Assembly (NCBI GenBank): GCA_002382325.1
Contig: DGAG01000010.1
Location: 198,675 to 262,674, forward strand
Direction: 5' to 3'
DNA length: 64,000 nucleotides
From: Epsilonproteobacteria bacterium UBA4036
Lineage (GTDB): Bacteria > Campylobacterota > Campylobacteria > Campylobacterales > Arcobacteraceae
Notes under the pieces: model-generated
Databases searched by the model: none
What the model was told of the DNA's origin: nothing
The model's input: only the letters and a program-made list of their open reading frames with translations
In this document: positions 31,558 to 41,052 of the stretch, one piece after another
Layout: each line of letters starts with the position of its first letter
Numbering within the stretch: position 1 is the first letter of the stretch
Translations under genes and position numbers: made by a program

Positions 31558-33361
31558 CGACTGTAACTGATTTTGCCAAGTTTCTTGGCATATCAACATC
31601 ATTTCCTAATCGTACAGAAATTTCCATTGAAAATAACTGCAATACCACCAACATTTCAAAAAACTCTAACATATAGTGATTTTTTAAATTGGTTGGGATA
31701 AAATCATCCGCAAGCTCAAAACTTAAAGGCGAAATCGCACAAATCGTGCTGTCTCTTGCACTTAACTCCTCAACATTGCTCTTTATTTTATCATAAAGTA
31801 AATTTTGAGGCATTAAAGCAATCGTAAAAAGTTCTGGGTCTGCCAATGCAATAGGACCGTGTTTCATCTCACCTGCAGGGTATCCTTCTGCATGCAAGTA
31901 TGAAATTTCTTTTAATTTTAAGGCTCCTTCTAAAGCCAATGGGAAAAAGACATCTCGTCCAATAAAGAAAAAACCATGACCATGCAAATAGCGTTTTGAC
32001 AAACGTTTTGTTCTTTCATGTACACTGTTAGTGACTAATAATGCACTGGGAACTTCACGCAACGCATGAATCTCATTTTGCAAGGTTTGAGTATCAATAC
32101 TCTTTTTATATTTGGCAAAATACAATGCCAACATCCATAAAACCACTACTTGTGTAGAGAATGCTTTGGTACTTGCTACCCCTTTTTCAATCCCTGCTCG
32201 TGTTAGAATAGCATAATCGGCAACTCTTGTCATTGATGAGTTATCAACATTACACACCACAATTGATTTTAAGCCATTTTTCTTTGCCATTTTTAGGGCT
32301 TCTAAGGTATCTGCTGTTTCACCGCTTTGAGAAATAACAATAAACAATGTGTCGTTGCTTAAGAGTGGCTCTTTATAACGAAATTCACTCGCAATCTCAA
32401 CACTGCATTTGACTTTTGCCAATCGTTCAAACAAATATGAAGCGGTCAATCCTGCATGATACGACGTTCCACACGCGCAAATTTTTATTTCACGAATACC
32501 TTCCATAAGGGAAGCATTCAATTCATCAAAGGCAATGGAATTATCAAAAATTCTTCCCAACATCGTGTCACTGACGACATTGGATTGTTCATAAATCTCT
32601 TTTTCCATAAAAAACCGAAAGCCCTCTTTTTGGGCAAACTGTTTTGAAGTGGGCAAACTGCTCCATGATACCAATGCTTCATTAAAAAAAACAATTCCCT
32701 CTTTTGAAGCCACTCCCCCAAAACCATCTTCTAAATAGACCACTTCACTGCAAAGTCCAATTAAAGGAGCATCGGAAGAGGCAAATAAAACTTCATTTTC
32801 ATTGTTTCCTCGTGCCACAATTAAAGGTGAGCCATGTTTAAAGAAGTAGATGCTATGAGGACACGCTTTTGAAATCAGCAAAATAGAGTAAGCCCCCTCA
32901 AGTCGTTTAATGGTTGATTGAAACGCTTGGGTACAATCATTGAATTGGTTTTGATAATACTCAAACAGATGAACAATGACTTCTGTGTCGGTTTGAGAGA
33001 CAAATTTATGCCCATGAGAGAGTAACTCTTCTTTGAGTTCTTTGTAGTTTTCAATGATACCATTATGCACCACATAAGAGTATTCTCCTAAATGCGGATG
33101 AGCATTCAGTTCAGTTGGTTTTCCATGCGTTGCCCATCGTGTATGCCCTATTCCTAAATCATATGAGGCGCATAAATTAGAGTGTTGGATTTTTTCTTCA
33201 AGGTTAGAGAGTTTCCCCAAGGCTTTATACACGGAAATTTTTTCACAGTTCAATAAAGCAATCCCCGCTGAATCGTACCCTCGATATTCCAGCTCTTTTA
33301 AGCCATCCAGTAAAATATCAACAGTTTTTTGCTTACCGATATAACCGACAATTCCACACAT
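31553..33361 (-). CDS. glmS: Glutamine--fructose-6-phosphate aminotransferase
   Basis: Converts fructose 6-phosphate and glutamine to glucosamine 6-phosphate for peptidoglycan and LPS. The Ntn-type glutaminase starts with C2 after the Met (MCGIVGYIG) and includes RGYDSAG and GIGHTRWATHG. Two SIS domains follow with CGTSYHAGL, SQSGETADT and STKAFSTQ. The C-terminus LAKSVTVE is the family signature. The length is 602 residues. It is a single gene ahead of metK, with a 111-base gap. Confidence 0.97.
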   Translation of the reverse strand: MCGIVGYIGKQKTVDILLDGLKELEYRGYDSAGIALLNCEKISVYKALGKLSNLEEKIQHSNLCASYDLGIGHTRWATHGKPTELNAHPHLGEYSYVVHNGIIENYKELKEELLSHGHKFVSQTDTEVIVHLFEYYQNQFNDCTQAFQSTIKRLEGAYSILLISKACPHSIYFFKHGSPLIVARGNNENEVLFASSDAPLIGLCSEVVYLEDGFGGVASKEGIVFFNEALVSWSSLPTSKQFAQKEGFRFFMEKEIYEQSNVVSDTMLGRIFDNSIAFDELNASLMEGIREIKICACGTSYHAGLTASYLFERLAKVKCSVEIASEFRYKEPLLSNDTLFIVISQSGETADTLEALKMAKKNGLKSIVVCNVDNSSMTRVADYAILTRAGIEKGVASTKAFSTQVVVLWMLALYFAKYKKSIDTQTLQNEIHALREVPSALLVTNSVHERTKRLSKRYLHGHGFFFIGRDVFFPLALEGALKLKEISYLHAEGYPAGEMKHGPIALADPELFTIALMPQNLLYDKIKSNVEELSARDSTICAISPLSFELADDFIPTNLKNHYMLEFFEMLVVLQLFSMEISVRLGNDVDMPRNLAKSVTVE

Positions 33362-33517
33362 ATGGGTTTACCTTCAAATATATTTTTGTGGGTATTGTAG
33401 TTAATTTTTACTAAAAAGGGGCTTTCAAATAAATTCAATAATTTTACAAAAATTCATACTATTTTCATATTTGAAGATTATACTTTCATAAATATACATA
33501 CTAAATAAGGAAACCTT

Positions 33518-35734
33518 ATGTTAAAGAATATGAAAATAAAAAGCAAATTGCTTATGTTAGCAGCTTTTAGCATTTTTTGTTTGCTGTCACTTATACTCCT
33601 CAATGAGAGAACCATCCACAATCTAATGCATTTAAATGAGATAAAAATGAGTGTGGAACAACTTGAATCTAGAATTTTAGGGTTAAGAAAACAGGAGAAA
33701 GATTTTTTACTTCGAAAAGAGTTAAAATATAAAGACAACTTTGATAAAATAGTCACAGACATCAATAAAGATGTGCAATTCATTGAAAGTTTTTATATAC
33801 AAAATAGTGTTGAAACAAAAGAAATTGAATCGTTTAAACTCATAATTCAATCCTATCAAAATTACTTTGACCAATTGGTAAATATTCAACAACTTATTGG
33901 ATTAACACATGAAAATGGACTTTATGGAAGCTTGAGACAAAGTGTTCACAAAGTTCAAGAGGGTGCAAAAGAGACAAATAACTTTGAACTTTTGTCGAAA
34001 ATATACGAATTGCGAAAAGAAGAAAAAGATTTTATGTTGCGAAGTGATTTAAAATATGTTGAGAGTTTCACATCTAAAATCAATACTCTTCTTCAAGTAA
34101 ATTCAGTCCCAGATATACTTAAACAATATCTTCAAGAATATAAAAAAGATTTTTTAGCATTGGTTGACAAAATGACAGAACTTGGTTTAAAAAGTGATTT
34201 AGGAATTAATGGTCAAATGCGTGAAACCATTCACCAAACAGAAGACAGAATCCAAAATCTTGTCGATGAAATCGATACCTATATAGTTGCTTCTACGAAA
34301 CAAACTGAAACCATAAATTTAGTTGTGTCTGCTCTTATTATCTTGATTATCTTTCTTTTTATCCTTTATATATCAAGAAATATCAACCAACTACTCACCA
34401 ATTTTCAAGAAGGGCTTTTAACCTTTTTTAAATATTTAAATAAAGAAGAAGCCGAAGCTAAATTAATCCCAATAGTCAGTAAGGATGAATTTGGAATTAT
34501 GGCGGGTGTAGTCAATGAAAACATAGAAAAAATTCAAGTAGGCTTATTAAAAGATAATGAAGCTGTTAATGAAGCTTTAAATGTTGTTGAACAAGCTATT
34601 AAAGGTCACTTAGATGTACGCTTACACAAAGTTGCCAATAATCCAGAGCTCAAAGCCTTGTCAGATGCATTAAATAAAATGCTCAATGGAATAAAACACA
34701 ATGTTGACTCTATTTCTAAAGTTCTTAAAGAATTCAGTAATTATAAATTTATTAATACAATTGATGATAATGGTTTAGAAGGGGATATGCTCGAATTAAT
34801 TAAAAGTGTTAACTTTTTAACCAAAGAGATTTCTGATTTACTCAAAACCTCTTTAACCATTGGAATAACACTGGATGATGCATCGAATAAATTAATTAAC
34901 AATGTAGAAAAACTTAACCAATCTTCCAATGAAGCTGCTGCTTCTTTAGAAGAGACAGCTGCTGCGTTAGAAGAAATTACAAGTACCATCGTAAATAATT
35001 CGGATAATGTAACAAAGATGAGTCACTTTGCTCAAGAGTTAACACAATCAGCGAAAAATGGACAAGCCTTAGCACAAAATACGACAACAGCTATGGATGA
35101 AATCACTGAACAAGTTTCAGCCATCAGTGAAGCCATAACGGTCATTGACCAAATTGCATTTCAAACCAATATTCTATCACTCAATGCTGCTGTTGAAGCA
35201 GCCACTGCAGGTGAAGCTGGAAAAGGGTTTGCTGTTGTTGCACAAGAGGTGAGGAACCTTGCTTCAAGAAGTGCGGAAGCAGCTAGAGAGATTAAAACCT
35301 TAGTAGAAAATGCAACAAGTAAAACAGCTCAAGGTAAAACAATAAGTGCAAATATGATTGAAGGGTATAAAGGATTATTGGAAAACATTAATCAGTCAAC
35401 ACAAATGATTGTAGAAATTACCAATGCAAGTAAAGAGCAAGAAGCGGGCATTACTCAAATCAATGATGCTGTTACTCAATTAGATCAACAAACTCAACAA
35501 AATGCTTCCATTGCTAGTCAAACTCATGATATTGCTATGCAAACCGATACGATTGCAAAAGATATTGTTGCTGATGCCAATAAAAAAGAGTTTATTGGTA
35601 AAAATGAAGCCTCTATTGCCAAAGGTCATACAACTTCAAAAACTAAAGATACTCAAAGAGTCAAAAAAGACGAGAACATCTCCTCAACAAATCAACAAGT
35701 TACTTCAAAAGAAACCATATGGGAAACATTCTAA
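33518..35734 (+). CDS. Methyl-accepting chemotaxis protein with HBM-type sensor
   Basis: Transmembrane chemoreceptor of 738 residues with helices at about 11-28 and 267-285. The periplasmic part is all-helical, with twin LRKQEKDFLLR and LRKEEKDFMLR segments typical of the helical bimodular (HBM) sensor. A long HAMP-like region follows, and the signalling hairpin tip lies at about 545-595 (NILSLNAAVEAATAGEAGKG). The protein ends IWETF, matching the pentapeptide tether that binds CheR or CheB in some receptors. The start has AAGGAAACCTT upstream. It ends in a strong terminator and is monocistronic. Confidence 0.92.
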   Translation: MLKNMKIKSKLLMLAAFSIFCLLSLILLNERTIHNLMHLNEIKMSVEQLESRILGLRKQEKDFLLRKELKYKDNFDKIVTDINKDVQFIESFYIQNSVETKEIESFKLIIQSYQNYFDQLVNIQQLIGLTHENGLYGSLRQSVHKVQEGAKETNNFELLSKIYELRKEEKDFMLRSDLKYVESFTSKINTLLQVNSVPDILKQYLQEYKKDFLALVDKMTELGLKSDLGINGQMRETIHQTEDRIQNLVDEIDTYIVASTKQTETINLVVSALIILIIFLFILYISRNINQLLTNFQEGLLTFFKYLNKEEAEAKLIPIVSKDEFGIMAGVVNENIEKIQVGLLKDNEAVNEALNVVEQAIKGHLDVRLHKVANNPELKALSDALNKMLNGIKHNVDSISKVLKEFSNYKFINTIDDNGLEGDMLELIKSVNFLTKEISDLLKTSLTIGITLDDASNKLINNVEKLNQSSNEAAASLEETAAALEEITSTIVNNSDNVTKMSHFAQELTQSAKNGQALAQNTTTAMDEITEQVSAISEAITVIDQIAFQTNILSLNAAVEAATAGEAGKGFAVVAQEVRNLASRSAEAAREIKTLVENATSKTAQGKTISANMIEGYKGLLENINQSTQMIVEITNASKEQEAGITQINDAVTQLDQQTQQNASIASQTHDIAMQTDTIAKDIVADANKKEFIGKNEASIAKGHTTSKTKDTQRVKKDENISSTNQQVTSKETIWETF

Positions 35735-35758
35735 AGCTGAACTAAATAGTTCAGCTTT
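35733..35758 (+). terminator. Terminator of the chemoreceptor gene
   Basis: AAAGCTGAACT and AGTTCAGCTTT form an 11-bp perfect stem with a four-base loop starting at the stop codon. ATATTTAAA follows. Confidence 0.65.
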
Positions 35759-35966
35759 ATATTTAAACACAGCAATTCACACTTGCGAAGTGCCATAATA
35801 ACCTCTTCCTTTCTTGTGTAATATATATTCATATTTTTCACTCTTATCATATTGTCAATCACCATACAAGCTTTTCAAAAAAGACTCTCTAAGTTAAAAC
35901 AAAAAAATATAGATTATAGATTCAACTTCCCTTAGATAGACATACTTAGTCATTTTTAGAGAAATT

Positions 35967-36731
35967 TTATATAATATTTTTAGATTTTAAGGCTTTGTAA
36001 ACTATCTCTTTTCTTAAATTTAACTCTTCTCTTTTTATATCACCATTTAAAGCAAAGAAATATATTTTATTATTACTTTTTAGATAACCTACATACCAAC
36101 CAATACTGCCATCCCATCCACTTTTTGCTTTAATTATAAAATGTTCATTTTTATCTACTGTTAAAATATCTTTTACGATGTCAATGTTCTTTTGAGCAAT
36201 AGGAAGGTTTTCATTGTAAAGTTTTTTTAAAAAATCTATTTGTTCAAAGGCAGATATTTTTAAATCTCCATTTAACCAAAAAGATGATTTATCTTTACCC
36301 ACAGTTTTATTTCCATAGTTAAATTTTAAAAGATACTCCACATATTTTTCTTTTGAAATTTTTTGAGTAAATTGCTTATAACACCAAACGCAACTTATTG
36401 AAATTGCTGATTGTAATGTTTGATTCTTATTCCAAAAATCAAATTCCCGGTTTACTCCATCCCATTTTATAACATCATTTTTTGATGTAACTAAGTTTTC
36501 ATTCAATGCTATTAAAGTATGAGGAATTTTAAAAGTAGAAGCAGAAGAAAATCTTTTATCAGCTCTTTTTGGATTATATACATAAAGTTCATCACTTTTT
36601 AGTGTAGTTATTACTAAGGTTCCATTAATATTAAAATCTTTAAAAATCTTTTCAAATGATTTATCATTACCATTTAATAAAGTAATACCTAAAAATAACA
36701 AACTTAAAAATCTAATCATTTTATTATCCAT
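35967..36731 (-). CDS. Class D (OXA-type) beta-lactamase
   Basis: Secreted serine beta-lactamase. A signal peptide covers about residues 1-22. All class D motifs are present: S65-T-F-K68 (nucleophile and the lysine that is usually carboxylated), S113-C-V115, Y139-G-N141, the WLNG omega-loop region and K203-S-G205 in place of KTG. An arginine-rich C-terminal helix (EELNLRKEIV) is as in OXA enzymes. At 254 residues it is full length, so it is probably active; spectrum cannot be read. An alternative start is the Met at residue 5. It stands alone, and is AT-rich. OXA genes are a known chromosomal trait of Arcobacter. Confidence 0.9.
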   Translation of the reverse strand: MDNKMIRFLSLLFLGITLLNGNDKSFEKIFKDFNINGTLVITTLKSDELYVYNPKRADKRFSSASTFKIPHTLIALNENLVTSKNDVIKWDGVNREFDFWNKNQTLQSAISISCVWCYKQFTQKISKEKYVEYLLKFNYGNKTVGKDKSSFWLNGDLKISAFEQIDFLKKLYNENLPIAQKNIDIVKDILTVDKNEHFIIKAKSGWDGSIGWYVGYLKSNNKIYFFALNGDIKREELNLRKEIVYKALKSKNII

Positions 36732-36869
36732 TTACTTTTTTGTATTTTATCAAAAACAAACTCTTAGAAGGGTGAGAAAATTTACATTCCTACAATAAAT
36801 GGGACTAAAGTAGATAAACGTAGTCATAGTTGGACAACTGTGGCTAGGAAATGATAAAGAAATAAAAAT

Positions 36870-36895
36870 CCGTACCTCTTTTAAAAGAGGTACGG
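36870..36895 (-). terminator. Terminator of groES-groEL
   Basis: CCGTACCTCT and AGAGGTACGG pair through a 26-base perfect palindrome. On the minus strand ATTTTTATTTC follows, a good U-tract. It lies 34 bases after the groEL stop. Confidence 0.8.
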
Positions 36896-36929
36896 AAGAT
36901 AGACATAATTTGACTTAATTTGATAACTG

Positions 36930-38567
36930 TTACATCATTCCTGGCATTCCGCCCATTCCACCCATTCCGCTCATATCTGGCATCGCAGGTTTGTCTTCTT
37001 TAATATCCGTAACTGTAGCTTCTGTGGTTAAAAGCAATGAAGCAACCGAAACGGCATTTTGCATTGCTACTCTTTCCACTTTAGCAGGATCAACAATTCC
37101 TGCTTCGAACATATCCACGTATTCACCCGTTGCTGCATTAAATCCTACATTTTCATTGGTTGATTTTTCCACTTCATTGGCAACAACACCCGCATCAAAC
37201 CCTGCATTTTGTGCAATTTGTTTAAGTGGTGCTTTAATCGCTCTTAACACAATTGCCGCTCCAATTTCTTCATCACCGCAAAGGTCTAATTTTACTTTTG
37301 CAGCTGCTCGAATTAAGGCAGCACCACCACCAATGACAATACCTTCTTCAACCGCTGCTCGTGTTGCACTTAAGGCATCATCCACTCGGTCTTTTTTCTC
37401 TTTCATTTCAGTTTCAGTCGCAGCTCCGACTTTAATAACAGCTACTCCTCCACTTAATTTTGCCAATCTTTCTTGTAATTTTTCTTTGTCGTAATCACTG
37501 GTTGTATTAGCAATCTCATTTCGAATTTGCCCGACTCTTGCTTCAACCGCTTTTTTATCACCGCTTCCATCAACAATGGTTGTATTATCTTTGTCAATAA
37601 CGATTCTTGCAGCTGTTCCTAACACTTCAATACCACAACCTTCAAGTGTCATTCCCATCTCTTCAGCCACCACTGTTCCACCTGTTAATACAGCAATATC
37701 TTGAAGCATGGCTTTTCTTCTGTCACCAAATCCTGGTGCTTTAACAGCAGCGATATTTAAACTTCCTCTTAATCGGTTTACTACTAAAGTTGCCAACGCT
37801 TCACCATCAACATCTTCTGCAATAATTAAAAGAGGTCGTCCACTTTTATTGACTTGCTCTAAAATAGGTAACATCTCTTTTAAGTTAGAGATCTTTTTAT
37901 CGCACAATAAAATATAAGGATGATCCAATTCTGTCACCATTTTTTCAGTATTGGTCACAAAGTAAGGCGATAAATATCCTCGGTCAAATTGCATTCCTTC
38001 AACAACATCAAGTTCATCTGAAATACCTTTGGCTTCTTCAACCGTGATAACACCGTCTTTTCCTACTTTATCCATCGCTTCTGCAATCATTTTACCCACA
38101 GTGCTGTCACTGTTGGCTGAAATCGTTGCCACTTGCTCAATTTCAGTTTTATTAGCAACCACTTTTGAAGCAAGTTTAAGTTCAGCTAAAATTGCTTCAC
38201 ACGCTTTATCCATTCCTCTTTTTAAAGAGATAGGATTTGCACCAGCTGTGACGTTTCTTAAACCTTCTTTGAAAATAGAGTGCGCTAAAACCGTCGCTGT
38301 TGTTGTTCCATCTCCTGCTTGATCAGCTGTTTTAGAAGCAACTTCTTTAACCAGTTGCGCACCCATATTTTCTAACGTATCTGCCAATTCAATCTCTCTT
38401 GCAACAGATACACCGTCTTTAGTAATACTAGGCGCTCCGTACGATTTTTGTAATAATACATTTCGTCCTCTTGGTCCCATTGTTACTTTTACAGCATCCG
38501 CTAACTTCTCTACACCTGCAAATAATCTGTTTCTTGCGTTATCGCTAAATATTACTTCTTTTGCCAT
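36930..38567 (-). CDS. groEL: Chaperonin GroEL
   Basis: The 60-kDa chaperonin ring subunit, 545 residues. ATP-binding DGTTTATVLA, the apical-domain hydrophobic region and the C-terminal Gly/Met tail (MGGMGGMPGMM) are complete. The start overlaps the groES stop by one base (TAATG). Expression is under the CIRCE operator at 38863-38889, and a strong terminator follows. Confidence 0.98.
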   Translation of the reverse strand: MAKEVIFSDNARNRLFAGVEKLADAVKVTMGPRGRNVLLQKSYGAPSITKDGVSVAREIELADTLENMGAQLVKEVASKTADQAGDGTTTATVLAHSIFKEGLRNVTAGANPISLKRGMDKACEAILAELKLASKVVANKTEIEQVATISANSDSTVGKMIAEAMDKVGKDGVITVEEAKGISDELDVVEGMQFDRGYLSPYFVTNTEKMVTELDHPYILLCDKKISNLKEMLPILEQVNKSGRPLLIIAEDVDGEALATLVVNRLRGSLNIAAVKAPGFGDRRKAMLQDIAVLTGGTVVAEEMGMTLEGCGIEVLGTAARIVIDKDNTTIVDGSGDKKAVEARVGQIRNEIANTTSDYDKEKLQERLAKLSGGVAVIKVGAATETEMKEKKDRVDDALSATRAAVEEGIVIGGGAALIRAAAKVKLDLCGDEEIGAAIVLRAIKAPLKQIAQNAGFDAGVVANEVEKSTNENVGFNAATGEYVDMFEAGIVDPAKVERVAMQNAVSVASLLLTTEATVTDIKEDKPAMPDMSGMGGMGGMPGMM

Positions 38568-38827
38568 TATTTAATCACTCCTAATATATCTTTTGATTCT
38601 AAAATTAAATAATCAACACCCTCTAGTGCCAACTCAGTTCCTGAATACTTTCCAAATACCACCGTATCATTCAACGCAATCTCTTTGATTTCAGAACCAA
38701 TTGCTACAACCGTTGCAGTTGATGGTTTCTCTTTGGCATTGTCTGGAATGTAAATCCCACTAGCAGTTTTGTTTTCAACTTCAGTTCTTTTGACAAGAAC
38801 TCTTTGTCCTAACGGCTTAAAATTCAT
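38567..38827 (-). CDS. groES: Co-chaperonin GroES
   Basis: Seven-subunit lid of GroEL, 86 residues. The opening MNFKPLGQRVLVKR, the mobile loop (about residues 17-33, ENKTASGIYIPDNAKEK) and the closing ESKDILGVI are characteristic. AGGAG precedes the ATG by 8 bases. It is the first gene of the HrcA-type operon. Confidence 0.97.
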   Translation of the reverse strand: MNFKPLGQRVLVKRTEVENKTASGIYIPDNAKEKPSTATVVAIGSEIKEIALNDTVVFGKYSGTELALEGVDYLILESKDILGVIK

Positions 38828-38862
38828 TATTGCTTCTCCTGTAAGATTTTATCATTTTTATT

Positions 38863-38889
38863 TTAGCACTCTTATTTTTTGAGTGCTAA
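38863..38889 (-). promoter_or_regulatory. CIRCE operator (HrcA-binding site)
   Basis: TTAGCACTC, a 9-base spacer and GAGTGCTAA match the CIRCE consensus with no mismatch. It lies between the groES promoter and start codon, so HrcA would repress groES-groEL. No hrcA gene is present in the window. Confidence 0.95.
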
Positions 38890-38890
38890 A

Positions 38891-38919
38891 ATTGTATTAA
38901 ATTTTTCGAAATTTGTCAA
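38891..38919 (-). promoter_or_regulatory. groES-groEL promoter
   Basis: On the minus strand TTGACA (38914-38919), a 17-base spacer and TACAAT (38891-38896). CIRCE begins two bases after the -10, so the transcription start falls inside the operator. This is a near-perfect sigma-70 promoter. Confidence 0.8.
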
Positions 38920-38957
38920 GAGGTTTGAGTTATTATGACTAAAGGATTGAGAAATTT

Positions 38958-39815
38958 TTAGAGATGTCGATATAAATATTTTTCTAATAAGATTTTCAGA
39001 TGATTTTGAAGAGCGTCATCAAAACCATTTAATTGTGCTTCACACTTTGACGCCAAATCATTGGCACTCTTTTTTGCTCCATTTAAACCTAAAAGATTGA
39101 TAAAAGAGTTTTTTGAAGCATCGTTGTTGGTCGTTTTCCCTGCTTCTTGTGAAGTTTGCGTTTCATCTATAATATCATCTTGTATTTGAAACAGCAATCC
39201 TATATCTAAACCAAACGAGTATAAATCTTTTTGTATCGCTTCATCTAATTGGCAAATAATGGCTCCCATTTTAAGCGAAGCAGCAATAAGTTTTGCCGTT
39301 TTATGAATATGTAAAAACTCAAGTTGCTCAAGGTTAAGTGTTTGATTTTCAAAATAACAATCAATGGCTTGTCCAATAATCATGCCATCAATTCCCCCAT
39401 CTTGAGATAAGAGTTTAATCAATTCAATTTTAACATCACTGCTTAAAGGAGCATTGGCAATGAGGTTAAAACTGTGGGTATTTAAAGCGTCTCCTACAAG
39501 AATTGCCGTGACTTCATCATACGTCGTGTGCAGTGTTGGATAACCTCGTCGTAAAAAAGCATCATCCATTGCAGGTAAATCATCATGAATCAAAGAGTAT
39601 GTATGCAAAAGTTCTACGCCCAAAGCAACGGGCAATGCATTTTTTACTAACAAGCTTTCATACGATTGGACAACACTTAACAGCAGTAAAGGTCTAAAAC
39701 GTTTACCCCCTGCACTTAACATCTCTTGTAAAGCTTTTTCAAAAATAGGGTGAAAACTTTGGCTTTTGGGTAAATGATTGAGTAAATACTCTTCAAACAG
39801 CGTCTGTAATTTCAT
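38958..39815 (-). CDS. ispA: Geranyl/farnesyl diphosphate synthase
   Basis: Polyprenyl synthase that condenses IPP with DMAPP and GPP. The first Asp-rich motif HDDLPAMDDA and the second QIQDDIIDE are intact, and the KPFRPLL-like GGKRFRPLLLL binds IPP. At 285 residues with this spacing it fits short-chain (C15) IspA. It is 8 bases downstream of ybaB and ends a run starting with the [2Fe-2S] gene and panD. Confidence 0.92.
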   Translation of the reverse strand: MKLQTLFEEYLLNHLPKSQSFHPIFEKALQEMLSAGGKRFRPLLLLSVVQSYESLLVKNALPVALGVELLHTYSLIHDDLPAMDDAFLRRGYPTLHTTYDEVTAILVGDALNTHSFNLIANAPLSSDVKIELIKLLSQDGGIDGMIIGQAIDCYFENQTLNLEQLEFLHIHKTAKLIAASLKMGAIICQLDEAIQKDLYSFGLDIGLLFQIQDDIIDETQTSQEAGKTTNNDASKNSFINLLGLNGAKKSANDLASKCEAQLNGFDDALQNHLKILLEKYLYRHL

Positions 39816-39823
39816 AGAACGTA

Positions 39824-40147
39824 TTACTGTTTTGGGCTAAAGGGGTTCATTCCACCCATCACGTTCATTGCCATCATTTTTTTATTTTCATCCGATTGTT
39901 TAATAACATCATTCATGGCACTTATTAACAAAATTTGCAAAGAGTCTTTGTCTTCAAGTAAAGAATCATCAAGGTGTAAATTAATGACTTCTGAGTTTCC
40001 ATTGATTGAAATCTCCACCATTCCACCGCCTGCTTTTGCAGTAAAAATCCGTTTTTCATTCTCTTCTTTTGATTTTTCTGCCATGTCTTGAAACTGTTTC
40101 ATCATCTCATTTAAGTTTAACTTACTTAAGTCAATTCCTTCAAACAT
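39824..40147 (-). CDS. YbaB/EbfC-family nucleoid-associated protein
   Basis: A 107-residue DNA-binding dimer of the YbaB family. It shows LNEMMKQFQDMAEKSKEEN, then the beta segment VEISINGNSEVINLHLDDSLL. The ATG at 40147 gives the normal start; upstream codons in frame belong to panD. It overlaps panD by eight bases. The Met/Gly/Pro-rich tail (MGGMNPFSPKQ) is unusual for the family in composition but short. It lies here between panD and ispA and not with dnaX and recR as in many bacteria. Confidence 0.85.
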   Translation of the reverse strand: MFEGIDLSKLNLNEMMKQFQDMAEKSKEENEKRIFTAKAGGGMVEISINGNSEVINLHLDDSLLEDKDSLQILLISAMNDVIKQSDENKKMMAMNVMGGMNPFSPKQ

Positions 40148-40523
40148 GGTCACTCCCAACCAATTCATGGGTAACACAGGTAATATTATTTTTATCATCA
40201 ACTAAAACAACCGTAGGTTTATAATTTTCCAATTCACTCTCTTCATAAGTCGCATACGCAATGACGATGATTTTATCTCCAATTTCAACTTTTCTGGCAG
40301 CTGCACCATTTAAGCACATATCTTTACTTCCTGCTTTGCCTTTTATTACATACGTTGCAAACCGTTCACCGTTGTTAACATTGACTATTTCAACTTTTTG
40401 TCCAACACGCAAATGAGAAGCTTGCATCAGCTCCTCATCAATGGTAATTGACCCTACATAATTTAAGTTTGCATCCGTAACTGTTGCTCTATGGATTTTA
40501 CTATAAAGCATATCAAATGTCAT
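40140..40523 (-). CDS. panD: Aspartate 1-decarboxylase
   Basis: Pyruvoyl enzyme that makes beta-alanine for pantothenate and CoA. The self-cleavage site is G24-S25 in NYVGSITID, Lys9 (YSKIHRATVT) and the NGAAAR loop are present. The proenzyme is 127 residues, as usual. It lies upstream of ybaB. No panB or panC in the window. Confidence 0.95.
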   Translation of the reverse strand: MTFDMLYSKIHRATVTDANLNYVGSITIDEELMQASHLRVGQKVEIVNVNNGERFATYVIKGKAGSKDMCLNGAAARKVEIGDKIIVIAYATYEESELENYKPTVVLVDDKNNITCVTHELVGSDHV

Positions 40524-40536
40524 TTACACTACCCTT

Positions 40537-40899
40537 TTACTGATTTAAATTAATCGGTTCTCCCCAGAATTGTTCAGGAATCAAATACTCCTGCACTGGG
40601 TTTCCACCAATTATATGTTCTTCGACAATTCTATCTATTTTTTCCTTAGATAATTGTACATACATGTGATGTCCGGGCTCAACCAACATAACTGGTCCCA
40701 TTTGACATCGCCCCAAACATGATGTTCGAATTGGCTGAACGGGTCCCATCAAACCTTTTTCCATCATTTTACTGGCTAAATGATTAAATAAACCTTGTGT
40801 TTCTTGGGTAACACAACTGGGTTTTGGCATCCCAGGAGGTGAAGATTGTTCGCATTTGAAAATATAAAATGTGGGTTGCGGCATGGCTGGCATTTGCAT
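40537..40899 (-). CDS. Thioredoxin-like [2Fe-2S] ferredoxin
   Basis: A 120-residue protein with a thioredoxin-fold ferredoxin pattern. Cysteines that could bind the cluster are in FKCEQS (about 14), PSCVTQ (about 28), and SCLGRCQMGP (about 69 and 73). The spacing C-x13-C ... C-x3-C fits this class, related to NuoE and to Aquifex Fd4. VMLVEPGHHMYVQLS continues the fold. AAGGAA precedes the ATG. It heads the panD-ybaB-ispA run. The electron-transfer partner is unknown. Confidence 0.82.
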   Translation of the reverse strand: MQMPAMPQPTFYIFKCEQSSPPGMPKPSCVTQETQGLFNHLASKMMEKGLMGPVQPIRTSCLGRCQMGPVMLVEPGHHMYVQLSKEKIDRIVEEHIIGGNPVQEYLIPEQFWGEPINLNQ

Positions 40900-41052
40900 G
40901 GCTATTTCCTTTTATTTAAGATAATTTTTGTCCGATTATAATACAAAAAACGTTAATTAATTATAAAAAAATATTTTTAATCGCATATTAAAAAATTTCA
41001 TACTATACTACTACGATTTTACACACTTTACCCAACATAATAAGGAAATATA

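Noticed and set aside
36775..36860. Short coding-like stretch (reads INGTKVDKRSHSWTTVARK before a stop) upstream of the OXA gene
   Set aside because: Only about 28 codons between stops with no start; may be a gene remnant, but I cannot identify it.
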